A stretch of 47,070 nt of DNA from an uncultured Bacteroidales bacterium. Its GTDB lineage: Bacteria; Bacteroidota; Bacteroidia; Bacteroidales; Paludibacteraceae. The notes below the pieces were generated by a model. That model did no database searches and was not told the origin of the DNA. It worked only from the letters and a program-made list of their open reading frames with translations. A program made the translations under genes and the position numbers. Positions 25,992 to 34,778 of the stretch are shown one piece after another. Where the stretch lies: positions 1 through 47,070 of the forward strand of contig ONGK01000010.1 in assembly GCA_900317345.1 (NCBI GenBank), written 5' to 3'. The stretch's first letter is position 1, and every line of letters begins with the position of its first letter.

Positions 25992-25999
25992 GGAGATTA

Positions 26000-26584
26000 T
26001 TAGTTATGAGGAGGGAAGACTTCGTCGAGGAGACGGACAAACTCCTTGTAGGCGAAGGTGTCACTCAGTTCACTGAGCGAAGCCGCCAGACCGCGGTAGT
26101 GCCACTCATGCTCGGCTTTGTTCTTGGCATGGAATATCTTCCACAGTTCATCGCCTTTCATAGCGTAATCGCGTGCGATAGCCCGCATGTTGCTCAACTT
26201 ATCGCCCATCGCCACTATTTTCGCGTCATGGGAAGCCGCCGCGAGCCGGTCGATAGCCGCTTGCTTACGGTCATGCCAACTGTCCTCTTCGCTCACGCCT
26301 TCGGGAAACTGGTCACTCTCGGCATGCACAAGGTCCGCTATCCGGTCTCCGAATTCCCGACGGATATCTTCGACGGTCACATCGGTATCTTCGATGGTAT
26401 CATGCAGCGCCGCAGCGGCCAGCAGTTCCTGGTCAGAGGTGATAGTAGCCACTATCTCCACGGCTTCCATGGGGTGCACGATATACGGAAAACCTTTGCC
26501 CCGTCGCTCGGTGTTATGATGCGCCTTGACGGCGAACACTATTGCCCGGTCAAGCAGCTCTGTATCCAGATATTGATTCGCCAT
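26000..26584 (-). CDS. HD-domain hydrolase (MESH1/SpoT hydrolase-like)
   Basis: A 194-residue HD phosphohydrolase resembling the hydrolase half of SpoT and the small hydrolase MESH1, which remove pyrophosphate from (p)ppGpp. Motifs: RAIVFAVKAHH, GFPYIVHPMEAVEIV, AALHDTIEDTDVTVEDIRREFG (HD and ED), then GDKLSNMRAIARDY with a later Asp. No synthetase, TGS or ACT domain is attached. A separate RelA/SpoT synthetase is encoded 839 nt upstream in the same operon. The ppGpp assignment is inference; other nucleotides are possible. Confidence 0.82.
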   Translation of the reverse strand: MANQYLDTELLDRAIVFAVKAHHNTERRGKGFPYIVHPMEAVEIVATITSDQELLAAAALHDTIEDTDVTVEDIRREFGDRIADLVHAESDQFPEGVSEEDSWHDRKQAAIDRLAAASHDAKIVAMGDKLSNMRAIARDYAMKGDELWKIFHAKNKAEHEWHYRGLAASLSELSDTFAYKEFVRLLDEVFPPHN

Positions 26585-26586
26585 AA

Positions 26587-27426
26587 TTAATAAATGGTTC
26601 CTTCAAGCATGGCGCGGAATTGCGGCATCGGGCAGCGCGTGTCGCGCTCCACCATCAGCGTTTTGAGTCCCGCGAAAATCTTCACTTGCTTCATCACTTC
26701 CTCCATGTCGGCGTCCGGTCCGAAGTACTCTTTCGCAAAGCCGTCCCAGAACCGTGCCGCTGTTGCGTTGGACATATGATTGACCTCCATCGTCCAACTC
26801 TCATCGTTGAGGCAAGCGCATAGATAGACCATACCGACATCGAACATTGGATTGCCATAGCAGAAATCGCCAAGGTCGATGAAATAAGGCGTGCGGACAC
26901 CGTCTTTCTCTGTGAAGATGCCGTTGCCGAACTGCAAGTCTCCGTGCAGCGCAGTGTCTGTATCGGGCACAGAAGCAATATAATCGTGAATTTTCTGTTT
27001 CTGCTCAGGCGTGAAATTCGGGTTGGCAGCCAGCATATTGTAATAGCGCTGTTTGCAGGACTCGAACTGGGATGTATCTACATGCACGGCGTGCAGTTTC
27101 TTCGATAGCTGCGCAAACTCCCGTCCGTATTCTTCTGCGCGCTCAGGGTTGTCTCCGCAGGCACGGGAATAGGATTTCTTGCCTTCGATGCGGCGGAAAA
27201 GGATACCCATCTGTTTGCCATCGGTCACAAGGTCACCGGGCTTGGGTGTAGGTATGCCCATATTATACACTTTCTGCGCCAACTCCAGCTCCAGTTGTGC
27301 CGCCTCGAAATTGCGGAAATACATCTTGAGCATGATATTTGGGTCGCTCTTATGGTTATAACTTGCGCCGTTAGCTCCTTCGCCGACGCGTACATAATCA
27401 TTCAGATCAATCAGTGTAGGTTTCAT
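26587..27426 (-). CDS. TIGR02172-type aminoglycoside phosphotransferase-like kinase
   Basis: A 279-residue protein with the APH/choline-kinase fold. The catalytic loop HGDLQFGNGIF and metal-binding FIDLGDFCYGNPMFDVG are intact, with an N-lobe strand NHKSDPNIMLKMY. I place it in the TIGR02172 group of uncharacterised Bacteroidota/Firmicutes kinases; a small-molecule or protein target is unknown, and antibiotic resistance should not be assumed. Its ATG overlaps the stop of the alarmone synthetase gene by four bases (ATGA), so their translation is coupled. Confidence 0.8.
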   Translation of the reverse strand: MKPTLIDLNDYVRVGEGANGASYNHKSDPNIMLKMYFRNFEAAQLELELAQKVYNMGIPTPKPGDLVTDGKQMGILFRRIEGKKSYSRACGDNPERAEEYGREFAQLSKKLHAVHVDTSQFESCKQRYYNMLAANPNFTPEQKQKIHDYIASVPDTDTALHGDLQFGNGIFTEKDGVRTPYFIDLGDFCYGNPMFDVGMVYLCACLNDESWTMEVNHMSNATAARFWDGFAKEYFGPDADMEEVMKQVKIFAGLKTLMVERDTRCPMPQFRAMLEGTIY

Positions 27427-28478
27427 TTTTGCATAAATTGTAAAGCGGAGGCCTGCTCGTAAGTCAGTTCCGCAAGTGCTTCATTCTGTGCATTTTGTCC
27501 ATTAAGGACATTGAAGAGACGTATAAGTCCCATTTTTCCACCGCCGGTGCTGAGGATGCAGACGATACAGATATTCTGGATGCCAACAGCGGAGGAAACG
27601 ATATCAAGGTCGGTGTTGCCCAACTGGTGCCGTGCGAGACGATAGGCATCATCGGAATACTTTCGGATAAGCCGGTCCACATCGCCGAGCGTCTTGCAGC
27701 CGAGCGCCTTGAAGACACGCAGATAGCGGATAAGCGGTGCTTCCTGTATCTCCGCCTGGTTGATAGCTGCGATACGTCTGTTGAGCGCATCGAGCGGCCG
27801 AGCCTGAAGATAACTACGAAAGGTATCGCCATCCAGCGAGACGTCGTCCAGTTTGCCGTTCTGCACGAGTTGCTGCACGCGACGGCGGTAGTCCGCCAGT
27901 TCCATACGGATACGGCTGAACTCATCATCCGCCATCTCGAGCAATCCGGCAAGGCGGCTCATCTGGCGCATATATTCGCGCGGTATCTCCACACCGGACT
28001 TATATCCGGTGTCATGATTGATAGCCGCCCATGCATGCTGGAGAGTGGTTCGCAGCTGTAACTCAAAGCGGAAGTCAAAGCCCGGCACGCGGCATATATA
28101 GTGCAGCGAGTTATAACCGAAACTATCCAACTGGTGCAGTTTGCGCTTGTCGACGGAGTTCTCCCAGTCGATGTCGAACATCTGCTCCGCCATCGCAGCG
28201 ATACGGTCCACATCATCGGTATAGAACGTAATGATACGAGCGCCGAGAAGGTCGGTCACATCATTAAGCAGGGCATATTTGCTACCCTTCAACGCCAGTT
28301 TTCCGGCGAGGCTATCTTTCGTTTTGATGCGCGTCTCGACAGCGGTGACATAGATGTTGTTGCGCTCCAGCGCCTCGTGCAGCATCCTGGTCACGGTCTC
28401 CTGCATCTTCTGGAGTGTCGGTATGGCCTCTTGGTACTCCTCAAGCAGCCATTGGCAATGTAGGTCTAACCCTTCCAT
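27423..28478 (-). CDS. RelA/SpoT-domain alarmone synthetase
   Basis: A 351-residue cytoplasmic protein with a nucleotidyltransferase-fold RelA/SpoT synthetase domain (about residues 40-210): RIKTKDSLAGKLALKGSKY, DLLGARIITFYTDDVDRIA, LDSFGYNSLHYICRVP and FELQLRTTLQHAWAAINHD. Such domains transfer pyrophosphate from ATP to GDP/GTP. There is no HD, TGS or ACT domain, so it is a stand-alone synthetase; about 140 further residues form a helical C-terminal region of unknown role. It lies between the STAS gene (one-base overlap) and the kinase gene. Product identity, (p)ppGpp or an adenosine analogue, is not settled by sequence. Confidence 0.85.
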   Translation of the reverse strand: MEGLDLHCQWLLEEYQEAIPTLQKMQETVTRMLHEALERNNIYVTAVETRIKTKDSLAGKLALKGSKYALLNDVTDLLGARIITFYTDDVDRIAAMAEQMFDIDWENSVDKRKLHQLDSFGYNSLHYICRVPGFDFRFELQLRTTLQHAWAAINHDTGYKSGVEIPREYMRQMSRLAGLLEMADDEFSRIRMELADYRRRVQQLVQNGKLDDVSLDGDTFRSYLQARPLDALNRRIAAINQAEIQEAPLIRYLRVFKALGCKTLGDVDRLIRKYSDDAYRLARHQLGNTDLDIVSSAVGIQNICIVCILSTGGGKMGLIRLFNVLNGQNAQNEALAELTYEQASALQFMQK

Positions 28479-28780
28479 TACTGTATCTCAAAGAGGCTGA
28501 TAAAACCGGTCATCATGAATACCTGACGGATGTCGGCATTGATGTTGCGCACGATGACTTTCGAGCCATGACCGGCGGCTTCCTTACGGATATTAAGGAA
28601 GATACGCAAGCCGGACGACGAGATATACTCCAGTTCGGTGCAATCCAAAATGATTTCCTTGTGCTCCAGTTCGAGCAAAGGCTTTACTTCTTCCGCAGTT
28701 TGTACGGCGGCAGCGGTGTCCAGGCGGCCTGCGAAAGAGGCAATACACTGGTTTCCGTTTTCTACGATGGTTGTTTTCAT
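28478..28780 (-). CDS. STAS-domain anti-sigma factor antagonist
   Basis: A 100-residue single-domain STAS protein like SpoIIAA/RsbV. The conserved phosphorylation loop is seen in DCTELEYISSSGLRIFLNI, where one of the serines before GLR would be modified by an anti-sigma kinase and released by a PP2C phosphatase. Both such activities appear fused in the preceding gene, whose stop overlaps this ATG (ATGA). In turn its stop overlaps the synthetase ATG (TAATG), giving a tightly coupled trio. Confidence 0.92.
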   Translation of the reverse strand: MKTTIVENGNQCIASFAGRLDTAAAVQTAEEVKPLLELEHKEIILDCTELEYISSSGLRIFLNIRKEAAGHGSKVIVRNINADIRQVFMMTGFISLFEIQ

Positions 28781-30822
28781 ATCTTTTTAATTAATGTTAA
28801 TACGTTTTTCTCATCCTCGCGGCGGTAAGTTATCCTGTCCATTAACTTGCGCACGAGGTGGATGCCGAGGCCTCCGATAGCGCGGTCTTCCGCCGAAAGA
28901 GAGATGTCCGCTTCCTCTTGCTGCGTCGGGTCGAACGGGATGCCGCTGTCGGAGATAGTGAAGAGAATATGCTCGCCGTCATCATCGGTGCTACGAGCGA
29001 ACTCGACGATGACGATACCGCTTTTGATGTTCGGATAAGCGTATAGCATCACGTTGCTCACCGCTTCCTCCAAAGCAAGGTTAATCGGCATATTCAGTTC
29101 CTGAGGGATACCCAGGCTGTCTATCCAGTCGGGCAGTGAAGGTATCTGCTGTATATCGTTTCGCATGATGAGCGCAGGCTTCTGATAGCGGATAAACAGC
29201 ATCGTCAGGTCATCGCTCTGCTGCGCTCCGTTGACAAATGTCTCTATGTGCTCGAGCATTGCCTCCACCACCTCACGCGGACGGCTATCGGTCAAGGCGG
29301 CGAGGGTCTGCAACATCCGCTCCTCGCCGTATTGCTCGTGCTGCTCGTTCTCTGCTTCGGTCAGGCCGTCGGTGTAGAGGAAGATGGTGTCGTTATACTC
29401 CATCTGGATGCTCTGCGCCTCGAACTCATAGCCGGACACGATGCCTAACGGCAAGTTCGGTTTGACATCCAGCAACCGGCGATGCAGAACCGGTGCGTTA
29501 TGACCCGCATTGCAGTATTCCATTTTACCCGTCTTGAAATCCAGCACACCGAGGAAGAACGTGACGAACATGTTCTGGTCATTCTGATCCGCGAGCGTAT
29601 TGTTAATCTCTGCCACAATTTTCGCAGCACGCTCCTCATGCGAGGTAACACTACGGAAGAGCGAGCGCATCGTAGCCATAACAAGAGCCGCCGGCACTCC
29701 TTTTCCGCTCACGTCGCCGATGCAGAAGAATAGTTTGTCATGCCGCACATAGAAGTCATACAAGTCACCACCCACTTCTTTCGCGGGCTTGACCATACCA
29801 TATGCATTCATATCGAGGCGGTCCATGAAAGGCGGGAAGACCTTCGGCAGCATTGCCATCTGTATCGCGCTGGCGATGTTCAGTTCGCTTTCCATTCGTT
29901 CGTTCTGCGTGGTGGTGTCCACAAGTTTGGCGGTGTCCTTGCCGGAGCGATAGACGATGAAGACCAACAACGCAAGGCCAATAAACATCATGAGAGATAC
30001 GATAAGACCGATGCGCCTGAGATCCGCATAAATGACGCTTTCCGGAATGATGATGGAGATATGCCATCCGGTAGCATCAATCTCTTCGTTAAAAATCTGA
30101 TACTTGCGTCCGGTGATGGTATCCGGTGCCGCTACGATTTCCAGACCGGTACCGGAAGTGATGGAATAGAAACTCTGGGGATATACTTGCAGAAATTCCG
30201 ACACATCCTGTAGATAGTCGAGCGACAAATCGACGCACACCACCGCCACCACTTTGCCGCTTTTGTCACGCACAGGATGCGAGCAGCTCACCACGTAGGT
30301 CTTGGACCCCGAATCGTCCAAATACGGCTCGCTCCACCAGCAGCTATCTATCTTCAGACCATTCTGAAACCACTCCATCTTTGTATAGTCATGTTCCTCG
30401 CTACCTATCTGGCGCGTATAGATGCTATCCTCGGATATGCGGCTGCTGCACACCTCGCAATACTTGCCCTGCTTCGGGAAATAGTTCGGGATATAGGCAA
30501 CAGCCACACTGCTTGTGTTGTCAATAGTCGCCACCACATCACGCGTGGCGGCAAAGGCCGTTTGGGGGGAGTTGACATTTTTCTCCGCCAGCATGGCAAG
30601 CGTTTTCGCCGCTGCCTCCATCTCCACGGTGTGTTTCTCTATCTCCAACTCCGCACGACGTAACTCACTTTTCGCGCGCTCTTCAGCCTCTGCACGAATG
30701 CCGGCGCGGCTGTAGAAATACTGGACGAGAGCCGTTGATTCCAATACTACGGCAGCCACCAGAATAAGCCAGAAGCCGCTGTATGAATGTTTGGATTTCC
30801 TGTTTGATTTTTGAGAACTCAT
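28777..30822 (-). CDS. Membrane sensor SpoIIE phosphatase fused to RsbW-like kinase
   Basis: A 681-residue protein starting MSSQKSNRKSKH. A transmembrane helix (about 16-38), an extracytoplasmic Cache-like sensor (about 40-270: YIPNYFPKQGKYCEVC, GSKTYVVSCSHPVRDKSGKVV), a second helix (about 275-298), a PP2C/SpoIIE domain (VGGDLYDFYV, GDVSGKGVPAALVM, CNAGHNAPVL, LYTDGLTEAEN) and a C-terminal GHKL kinase (NLALEEAVSNVMLYAYP, ISDSGIPFDP, GLGIHLVRKLMDRI). It should both phosphorylate and dephosphorylate the STAS protein encoded next, in response to an external signal. The 14-residue upstream extension is not needed. Confidence 0.88.
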   Translation of the reverse strand: MSSQKSNRKSKHSYSGFWLILVAAVVLESTALVQYFYSRAGIRAEAEERAKSELRRAELEIEKHTVEMEAAAKTLAMLAEKNVNSPQTAFAATRDVVATIDNTSSVAVAYIPNYFPKQGKYCEVCSSRISEDSIYTRQIGSEEHDYTKMEWFQNGLKIDSCWWSEPYLDDSGSKTYVVSCSHPVRDKSGKVVAVVCVDLSLDYLQDVSEFLQVYPQSFYSITSGTGLEIVAAPDTITGRKYQIFNEEIDATGWHISIIIPESVIYADLRRIGLIVSLMMFIGLALLVFIVYRSGKDTAKLVDTTTQNERMESELNIASAIQMAMLPKVFPPFMDRLDMNAYGMVKPAKEVGGDLYDFYVRHDKLFFCIGDVSGKGVPAALVMATMRSLFRSVTSHEERAAKIVAEINNTLADQNDQNMFVTFFLGVLDFKTGKMEYCNAGHNAPVLHRRLLDVKPNLPLGIVSGYEFEAQSIQMEYNDTIFLYTDGLTEAENEQHEQYGEERMLQTLAALTDSRPREVVEAMLEHIETFVNGAQQSDDLTMLFIRYQKPALIMRNDIQQIPSLPDWIDSLGIPQELNMPINLALEEAVSNVMLYAYPNIKSGIVIVEFARSTDDDGEHILFTISDSGIPFDPTQQEEADISLSAEDRAIGGLGIHLVRKLMDRITYRREDEKNVLTLIKKI

Positions 30823-30835
30823 AACCGAATTATTC

Positions 30836-32551
30836 TTAGTGATTGAGTTTGATATCTTGTGCATTCATCTGGAGCATCGTACGGCCGCGATAGCTGTTCT
30901 CCTCCAGATAGAAACATATATCTATTGAATTGCCATTTTGGATGTGCTCCGCTTTGTCGCCTTGCCCGAACGCCACTCCGTCCATCGCCACCATTCGGTC
31001 GGTAAGGTCCAGATGCAGATGCCGTCCATCGCTAACGGCCCGTGTGTTGCGGTTGTTAATTAGGTGACGGCAGAGGAAAAGCGGACGTTCGTTGCCCGGG
31101 CCAAAGGGTTCAAGGCATTGGAGAATCTTGTACATCTTCCAGTTCATGTCGCTCAGTTCGACCTCCGCCTCCACATCCAGCGTCGGCACTTGCTGCTCCG
31201 GCGTGATATGCGCCGCCACGTATTCCTCAAAGCGGCGTTTGAACTCCGGCAGGTCCGCTTTGTGCATACTCAGCCCGGCAGCGAATTTATGGCCACCAAA
31301 ATTGGTCAGCAGGTCACGGCACGAGTCAATAGCCGTGTATATATCGAAATCACTGACCGAACGGGCACTGCCGCTGATAATATCGTCATCTCCGGCGGTC
31401 AGCACTATTGTAGGACGATAATAACTCTCCGTCAGCCGGCTGGCCGCGATGCCCACCACGCCTTTGTGCCAATCGGGCGAGAAGACAACCGTTGTATGTC
31501 TGGATGCGTTGAGCGGGTCTGCCTCTAATTGCGCGAGCGCTTCATCGGTGGTCTTGCTGTCAAAATCCCGACGGTCCTGATTGTAGGAATCTATCTCTTT
31601 GGCAAACCGCAGCGCCGCCTCCGCATCGTCGGTGATGAGCAGACGAACCGCTTCGGCACCGCTCTTGATACGTCCGGCAGCATTGATGCGCGGACCAATT
31701 TTATAGACGAGGTCGCTGATGGTTATCGTCTTGCCTTCTATGCCCGCCACCTGCATGATGGCGCTCAGACCGACGGACGGGAATGCGTTTATCGCACGCA
31801 GACCATAGAATGCGAGGATGCGGTTCTCACCGGTTAACGGCACCACATCGCTGGCAATGGACATCGCCAGCAGCGGCAGCAGACGATATACTTCCTGCAT
31901 CTCCACGCCGCGACGCAAGGCATATGCCTGCGCCAGTTTGAAACCCACGCCGCAGCCGCTCAACTCCTTGAAAGGATAGAGACAATCCGCCCGCTTCATG
32001 TTCAGCACCGCAACGGCGGAAGGAATGACCTCGCCGGGCGTATGGTGGTCGCAGATGATGAAGTCCACGCCGAGGCTGTTGGCATATGCTATCCGGTCCA
32101 CCGCTTTGATACCGCAGTCGAGGGCGATAACAAGCGAGCAACATTCCTCTTTGGCGGTATCGACACCCTTGGCGGAGATACCGTAACCCTCCGTATAGCG
32201 GTCGGGGATATAATAGATGATATTATCGGTTTGGGTCTTGAGGAACGAATACATCAATGCCACAGCGGTAGTGCCGTCCACATCATAATCGCCGTAAATC
32301 ATGATACGCTCGTGGTTATCGATGGCTCGGCAGAGACGGTCCACAGCCGCCGTCATATCACGCATGAGGAACGGGTCATGCAGACTGTCCAGCGACGGAC
32401 GGATATACGCCCGTGCTTCCGCCGCTGTCCGGAGACCGCGACCCGCCAGTATACGGCCCGCCACAGGACTGATATCCAGGTCATGACTCAGCCGTTCTGC
32501 GGCCGCTTGCTCTTCTGCGGTCAATTGTTTAATATGCCAGTTTATATTCAT
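30836..32551 (-). CDS. recJ: Single-stranded-DNA exonuclease RecJ
   Basis: A 5'-3' single-strand DNA exonuclease used in recombination and mismatch repair. The DHH-family motifs are in order: IYGDYDVDGTTAVALMY (88-93 core), ALDCGIKAVD, CDHHTPGE, the DHHA1 region (VGIAASRLTESYYRPTIVL, NFGGHKFAAGLSM), then an OB domain to residue 571. Length is normal. The next gene (nitrilase) overlaps its start by 23 nt, and the sensor phosphatase follows after 13 nt. Confidence 0.95.
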   Translation of the reverse strand: MNINWHIKQLTAEEQAAAERLSHDLDISPVAGRILAGRGLRTAAEARAYIRPSLDSLHDPFLMRDMTAAVDRLCRAIDNHERIMIYGDYDVDGTTAVALMYSFLKTQTDNIIYYIPDRYTEGYGISAKGVDTAKEECCSLVIALDCGIKAVDRIAYANSLGVDFIICDHHTPGEVIPSAVAVLNMKRADCLYPFKELSGCGVGFKLAQAYALRRGVEMQEVYRLLPLLAMSIASDVVPLTGENRILAFYGLRAINAFPSVGLSAIMQVAGIEGKTITISDLVYKIGPRINAAGRIKSGAEAVRLLITDDAEAALRFAKEIDSYNQDRRDFDSKTTDEALAQLEADPLNASRHTTVVFSPDWHKGVVGIAASRLTESYYRPTIVLTAGDDDIISGSARSVSDFDIYTAIDSCRDLLTNFGGHKFAAGLSMHKADLPEFKRRFEEYVAAHITPEQQVPTLDVEAEVELSDMNWKMYKILQCLEPFGPGNERPLFLCRHLINNRNTRAVSDGRHLHLDLTDRMVAMDGVAFGQGDKAEHIQNGNSIDICFYLEENSYRGRTMLQMNAQDIKLNH

Positions 32552-33308
32552 CTGCTTCCTGCCATTGGGGCAGCACTTCTCTGAAATGTCTCAGTTTCTC
32601 TATCGACAGCTCCACTATGCGTGTGCCTTCCTCATAATCCTCAAACCCCGCCACATCCTTCAGCCATGTGTCATATGCCGCAGAGTGGCCGTTGTAGTCA
32701 AGTTGCATGCCGTCCGTGCCCACCATATTCACGCCGATAGCGTAGCAATGGTTCTCGGCGCCTCGTGCGGGCAGCAGAGCATCCCAGTACTGAATACGGA
32801 TGGACGGCCAGCACGCTACGCAAATGAGGATGTCATACATATCATGCTTGTCCTGCCGCAGCCACACCGGGAAACGAAGGTCATAGCACACCGCCAGACG
32901 TATCTTCACGCCCCTGAACTCCCATACGGCGCGCTGGTTGCCGGGTGTGAAGAAATCCGCTTCGCCGCCGCTTTTGTACAAGTGGTGCTTGTCGTAGTGC
33001 AGAGGCGTGTCGTTCGGACGAAACATGAACCCCCTGTTGTATAACTTGCCGTGCTCGGTGGCCATCATAGAGCCGACGATGGCGATGTTATAACTATCCG
33101 CCATGTGCTGCAACGCACGGGATGCCTCGCCGCTGCCCCACTCGTCCGCCAGCCCGGGACGGTCAGTACAGAACCCTGTGCTGAACATCTCCGGCACCAC
33201 GGCCATATCAGCCCGACCGGCTATCGCACGCAAGCGTTCGTCCAGCAGACCTATATTCGCCTGCGGATTTGCCCATTCAATAGGATATTGGAGAAGCGCT
33301 ATCTTCAC
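32529..33308 (-). CDS. Carbon-nitrogen hydrolase, omega-amidase type
   Basis: A 259-residue nitrilase-superfamily enzyme like YafV/Nit2, which deaminate alpha-ketoglutaramate and similar amides. The Glu-Lys-Cys triad is seen in VVPEMFSTGF, LHYDKHHLYKSGG and LAVCYDLRFPVWLR; the NMVGTDGMQLDYNGHSA stretch agrees with the family. The start is GTG at 33308, immediately after the floA stop codon. Its 3' end overlaps recJ by 23 nt. The role in this stress-type operon is unclear. Confidence 0.9.
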   Translation of the reverse strand: MKIALLQYPIEWANPQANIGLLDERLRAIAGRADMAVVPEMFSTGFCTDRPGLADEWGSGEASRALQHMADSYNIAIVGSMMATEHGKLYNRGFMFRPNDTPLHYDKHHLYKSGGEADFFTPGNQRAVWEFRGVKIRLAVCYDLRFPVWLRQDKHDMYDILICVACWPSIRIQYWDALLPARGAENHCYAIGVNMVGTDGMQLDYNGHSAAYDTWLKDVAGFEDYEEGTRIVELSIEKLRHFREVLPQWQEADEYKLAY

Positions 33309-34286
33309 TTATTTCTTTCCCTTTTTCTCTCCTCCCCCTGCTATCTGCTCGCGCATGGCGGTATCGGCCTGTATATTCTGCATGCGATAGTAGTCCATGA
33401 TGCCGAGGTTGCCGTTACGGAAGGCATCTGCCATAGCCTGCGGCACCAGTGCTTCGGCCTCAATCACCTTGGCACGCGCCTCTTGCGCTTTGGCTTTCAT
33501 CTCCTGCTCGCTGGCAATGGCCATGGCACGACGCTCCTCTGCCTTTGCCTGGGCGATGTTCTTGTCCGCCTCCGCTTGGTCCATCTGGAGCTGTGCACCG
33601 ATGTTTTTACCTACGTCGATGTCGGCGATATCGATAGAAAGTATCTCAAATGCCGTACCGTCATCCAGACCCTTGGACAGCACCAGTTTACTGATGGAAT
33701 CGGGGTTTTCGAGCACCAGTTTGTGGCTCTCGGCGCTACCGATAGAGCTGACAATACCTTCGCCTACACGGGCAAGAATAGTGTCCTCGCCTGCACCGCC
33801 GACGAGCTGGCGTATGTTCGCGCGAACCGTCACACGGGCTTTGGCTATCAGCTGAATACCATCCTTGGCCACGGCCGTCACGGGCGGCGTGTCAATCACC
33901 CTCGGGTTTACACTCATCTGCACGGCCTCGAATACGTCACGGCCCGCCAGGTCGATAGCCGTTGCCATCTGGAAGGAGAGGTCTATTCCCGCTTTGTTGG
34001 CAGATACAAGAGCATGCACCACGCGCTCGATATGTCCGCCGGCGAGGTAGTGCGCCTCCAGACCGTCACGCTTCACCTCCATCAGACCCGCCTTGTGCGC
34101 CTCAATCATACAATTGACAATCTTAGCGGGCGGCACCTTACGGATACGCATAAGGAACAGCTGCACCAGACTGATACGCACACCGCTCACTACGGCATTG
34201 ATCCATAGCATAAAGGGCACATAGTAGAAGAAAATACACAGCCCGATGGCTATCAGTGTAATCAGAATAATGTTTAACACTTCCAT
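33309..34286 (-). CDS. floA: Flotillin-like protein FloA
   Basis: A 325-residue membrane scaffold of the bacterial flotillin-like FloA family, which forms microdomains in the inner membrane. An N-terminal membrane segment ([20 protein letters not shown]) is followed by the SPFH-like domain ([30 protein letters not shown]-like stretch) and an Ala/Glu/Lys-rich coiled coil ([20 protein letters not shown]), ending in a Lys-rich tail. It is encoded two bases after nfeD, the conserved partner pair. Length is typical. Confidence 0.92.
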   Translation of the reverse strand: MEVLNIILITLIAIGLCIFFYYVPFMLWINAVVSGVRISLVQLFLMRIRKVPPAKIVNCMIEAHKAGLMEVKRDGLEAHYLAGGHIERVVHALVSANKAGIDLSFQMATAIDLAGRDVFEAVQMSVNPRVIDTPPVTAVAKDGIQLIAKARVTVRANIRQLVGGAGEDTILARVGEGIVSSIGSAESHKLVLENPDSISKLVLSKGLDDGTAFEILSIDIADIDVGKNIGAQLQMDQAEADKNIAQAKAEERRAMAIASEQEMKAKAQEARAKVIEAEALVPQAMADAFRNGNLGIMDYYRMQNIQADTAMREQIAGGGEKKGKK

Positions 34287-34288
34287 AT

Positions 34289-34612
34289 TTATCCTTTCTT
34301 TTTAGTTTCTTTCTTTTTCAACTTGTTATCCGCCAGCTCCACATGGCTGTCAATCTTCGAATCCAGCGCCATTTTCTCCAGCGCATGGCTGCGGAGGAAT
34401 CCCCAGATAGCCAAACCGGACAGCAACAGGCACGCAGCCAGCGTGATATAACCCGCCATCTCGCCTATCCACAACCAAGCCAGCACTACAGCCGCTATCA
34501 GGCAGCCGAAACCTCCGATACCCGCTATGCCGAAACCCGGCAGAAGGAACATCTCCATTAATAATAACGCGACGCCCGCGAGCACTAATAATACGACTAA
34601 AAAAACATTCAT
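34289..34612 (-). CDS. Short NfeD-family membrane protein
   Basis: A 107-residue protein with about three transmembrane helices ([60 protein letters not shown]) and the family motif [11 protein letters not shown]. Usual NfeD partners of FloA carry a soluble OB-fold after the last helix; here only [20 protein letters not shown] remains, so the OB domain is missing or this is a naturally short form. It is first in the sixteen-gene minus-strand run, with a promoter at 34661. Confidence 0.82.
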   Translation of the reverse strand: MNVFLVVLLVLAGVALLLMEMFLLPGFGIAGIGGFGCLIAAVVLAWLWIGEMAGYITLAACLLLSGLAIWGFLRSHALEKMALDSKIDSHVELADNKLKKKETKKKG

Positions 34613-34660
34613 GCAAGTCTTTTTTCTAAAAATTCACAACTATTTTTTTCAAATCGGCTG

Positions 34661-34692
34661 CAAAGATACTAAATATCTTTGATATATGCAAG
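34661..34692 (-). promoter_or_regulatory. Promoter of the nfeD-floA long operon
   Basis: On the minus strand CTTG (34692-34689), 20 nt beginning CATATATC, TATCTTTG (34668-34661). It is divergent from the topA promoter, whose -33 box begins only 13 bases away, so the two could interact. Start near 34654, about 40 nt before the nfeD ATG. Confidence 0.8.
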
Positions 34693-34705
34693 CGAATAAA
34701 AAAAA

Positions 34706-34737
34706 TTTGCACAAATAAATTAATTATACTACTTTTG
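34706..34737 (+). promoter_or_regulatory. topA promoter
   Basis: TTTG at 34706-34709, 20-nt AT-rich spacer, TACTTTTG at 34730-34737. Predicted start is near 34744, about 35 nt before the topA ATG. Confidence 0.8.
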
Positions 34738-34778
34738 CGGCGATTTTTTTTGAGGTTACACCTTATTATATAGTGCAT

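Noticed and set aside
33051-34208. Plus-strand open frame of 385 codons opposite the nitrilase and floA genes
   Set aside because: It spans two clear minus-strand genes and their junction; no family features.
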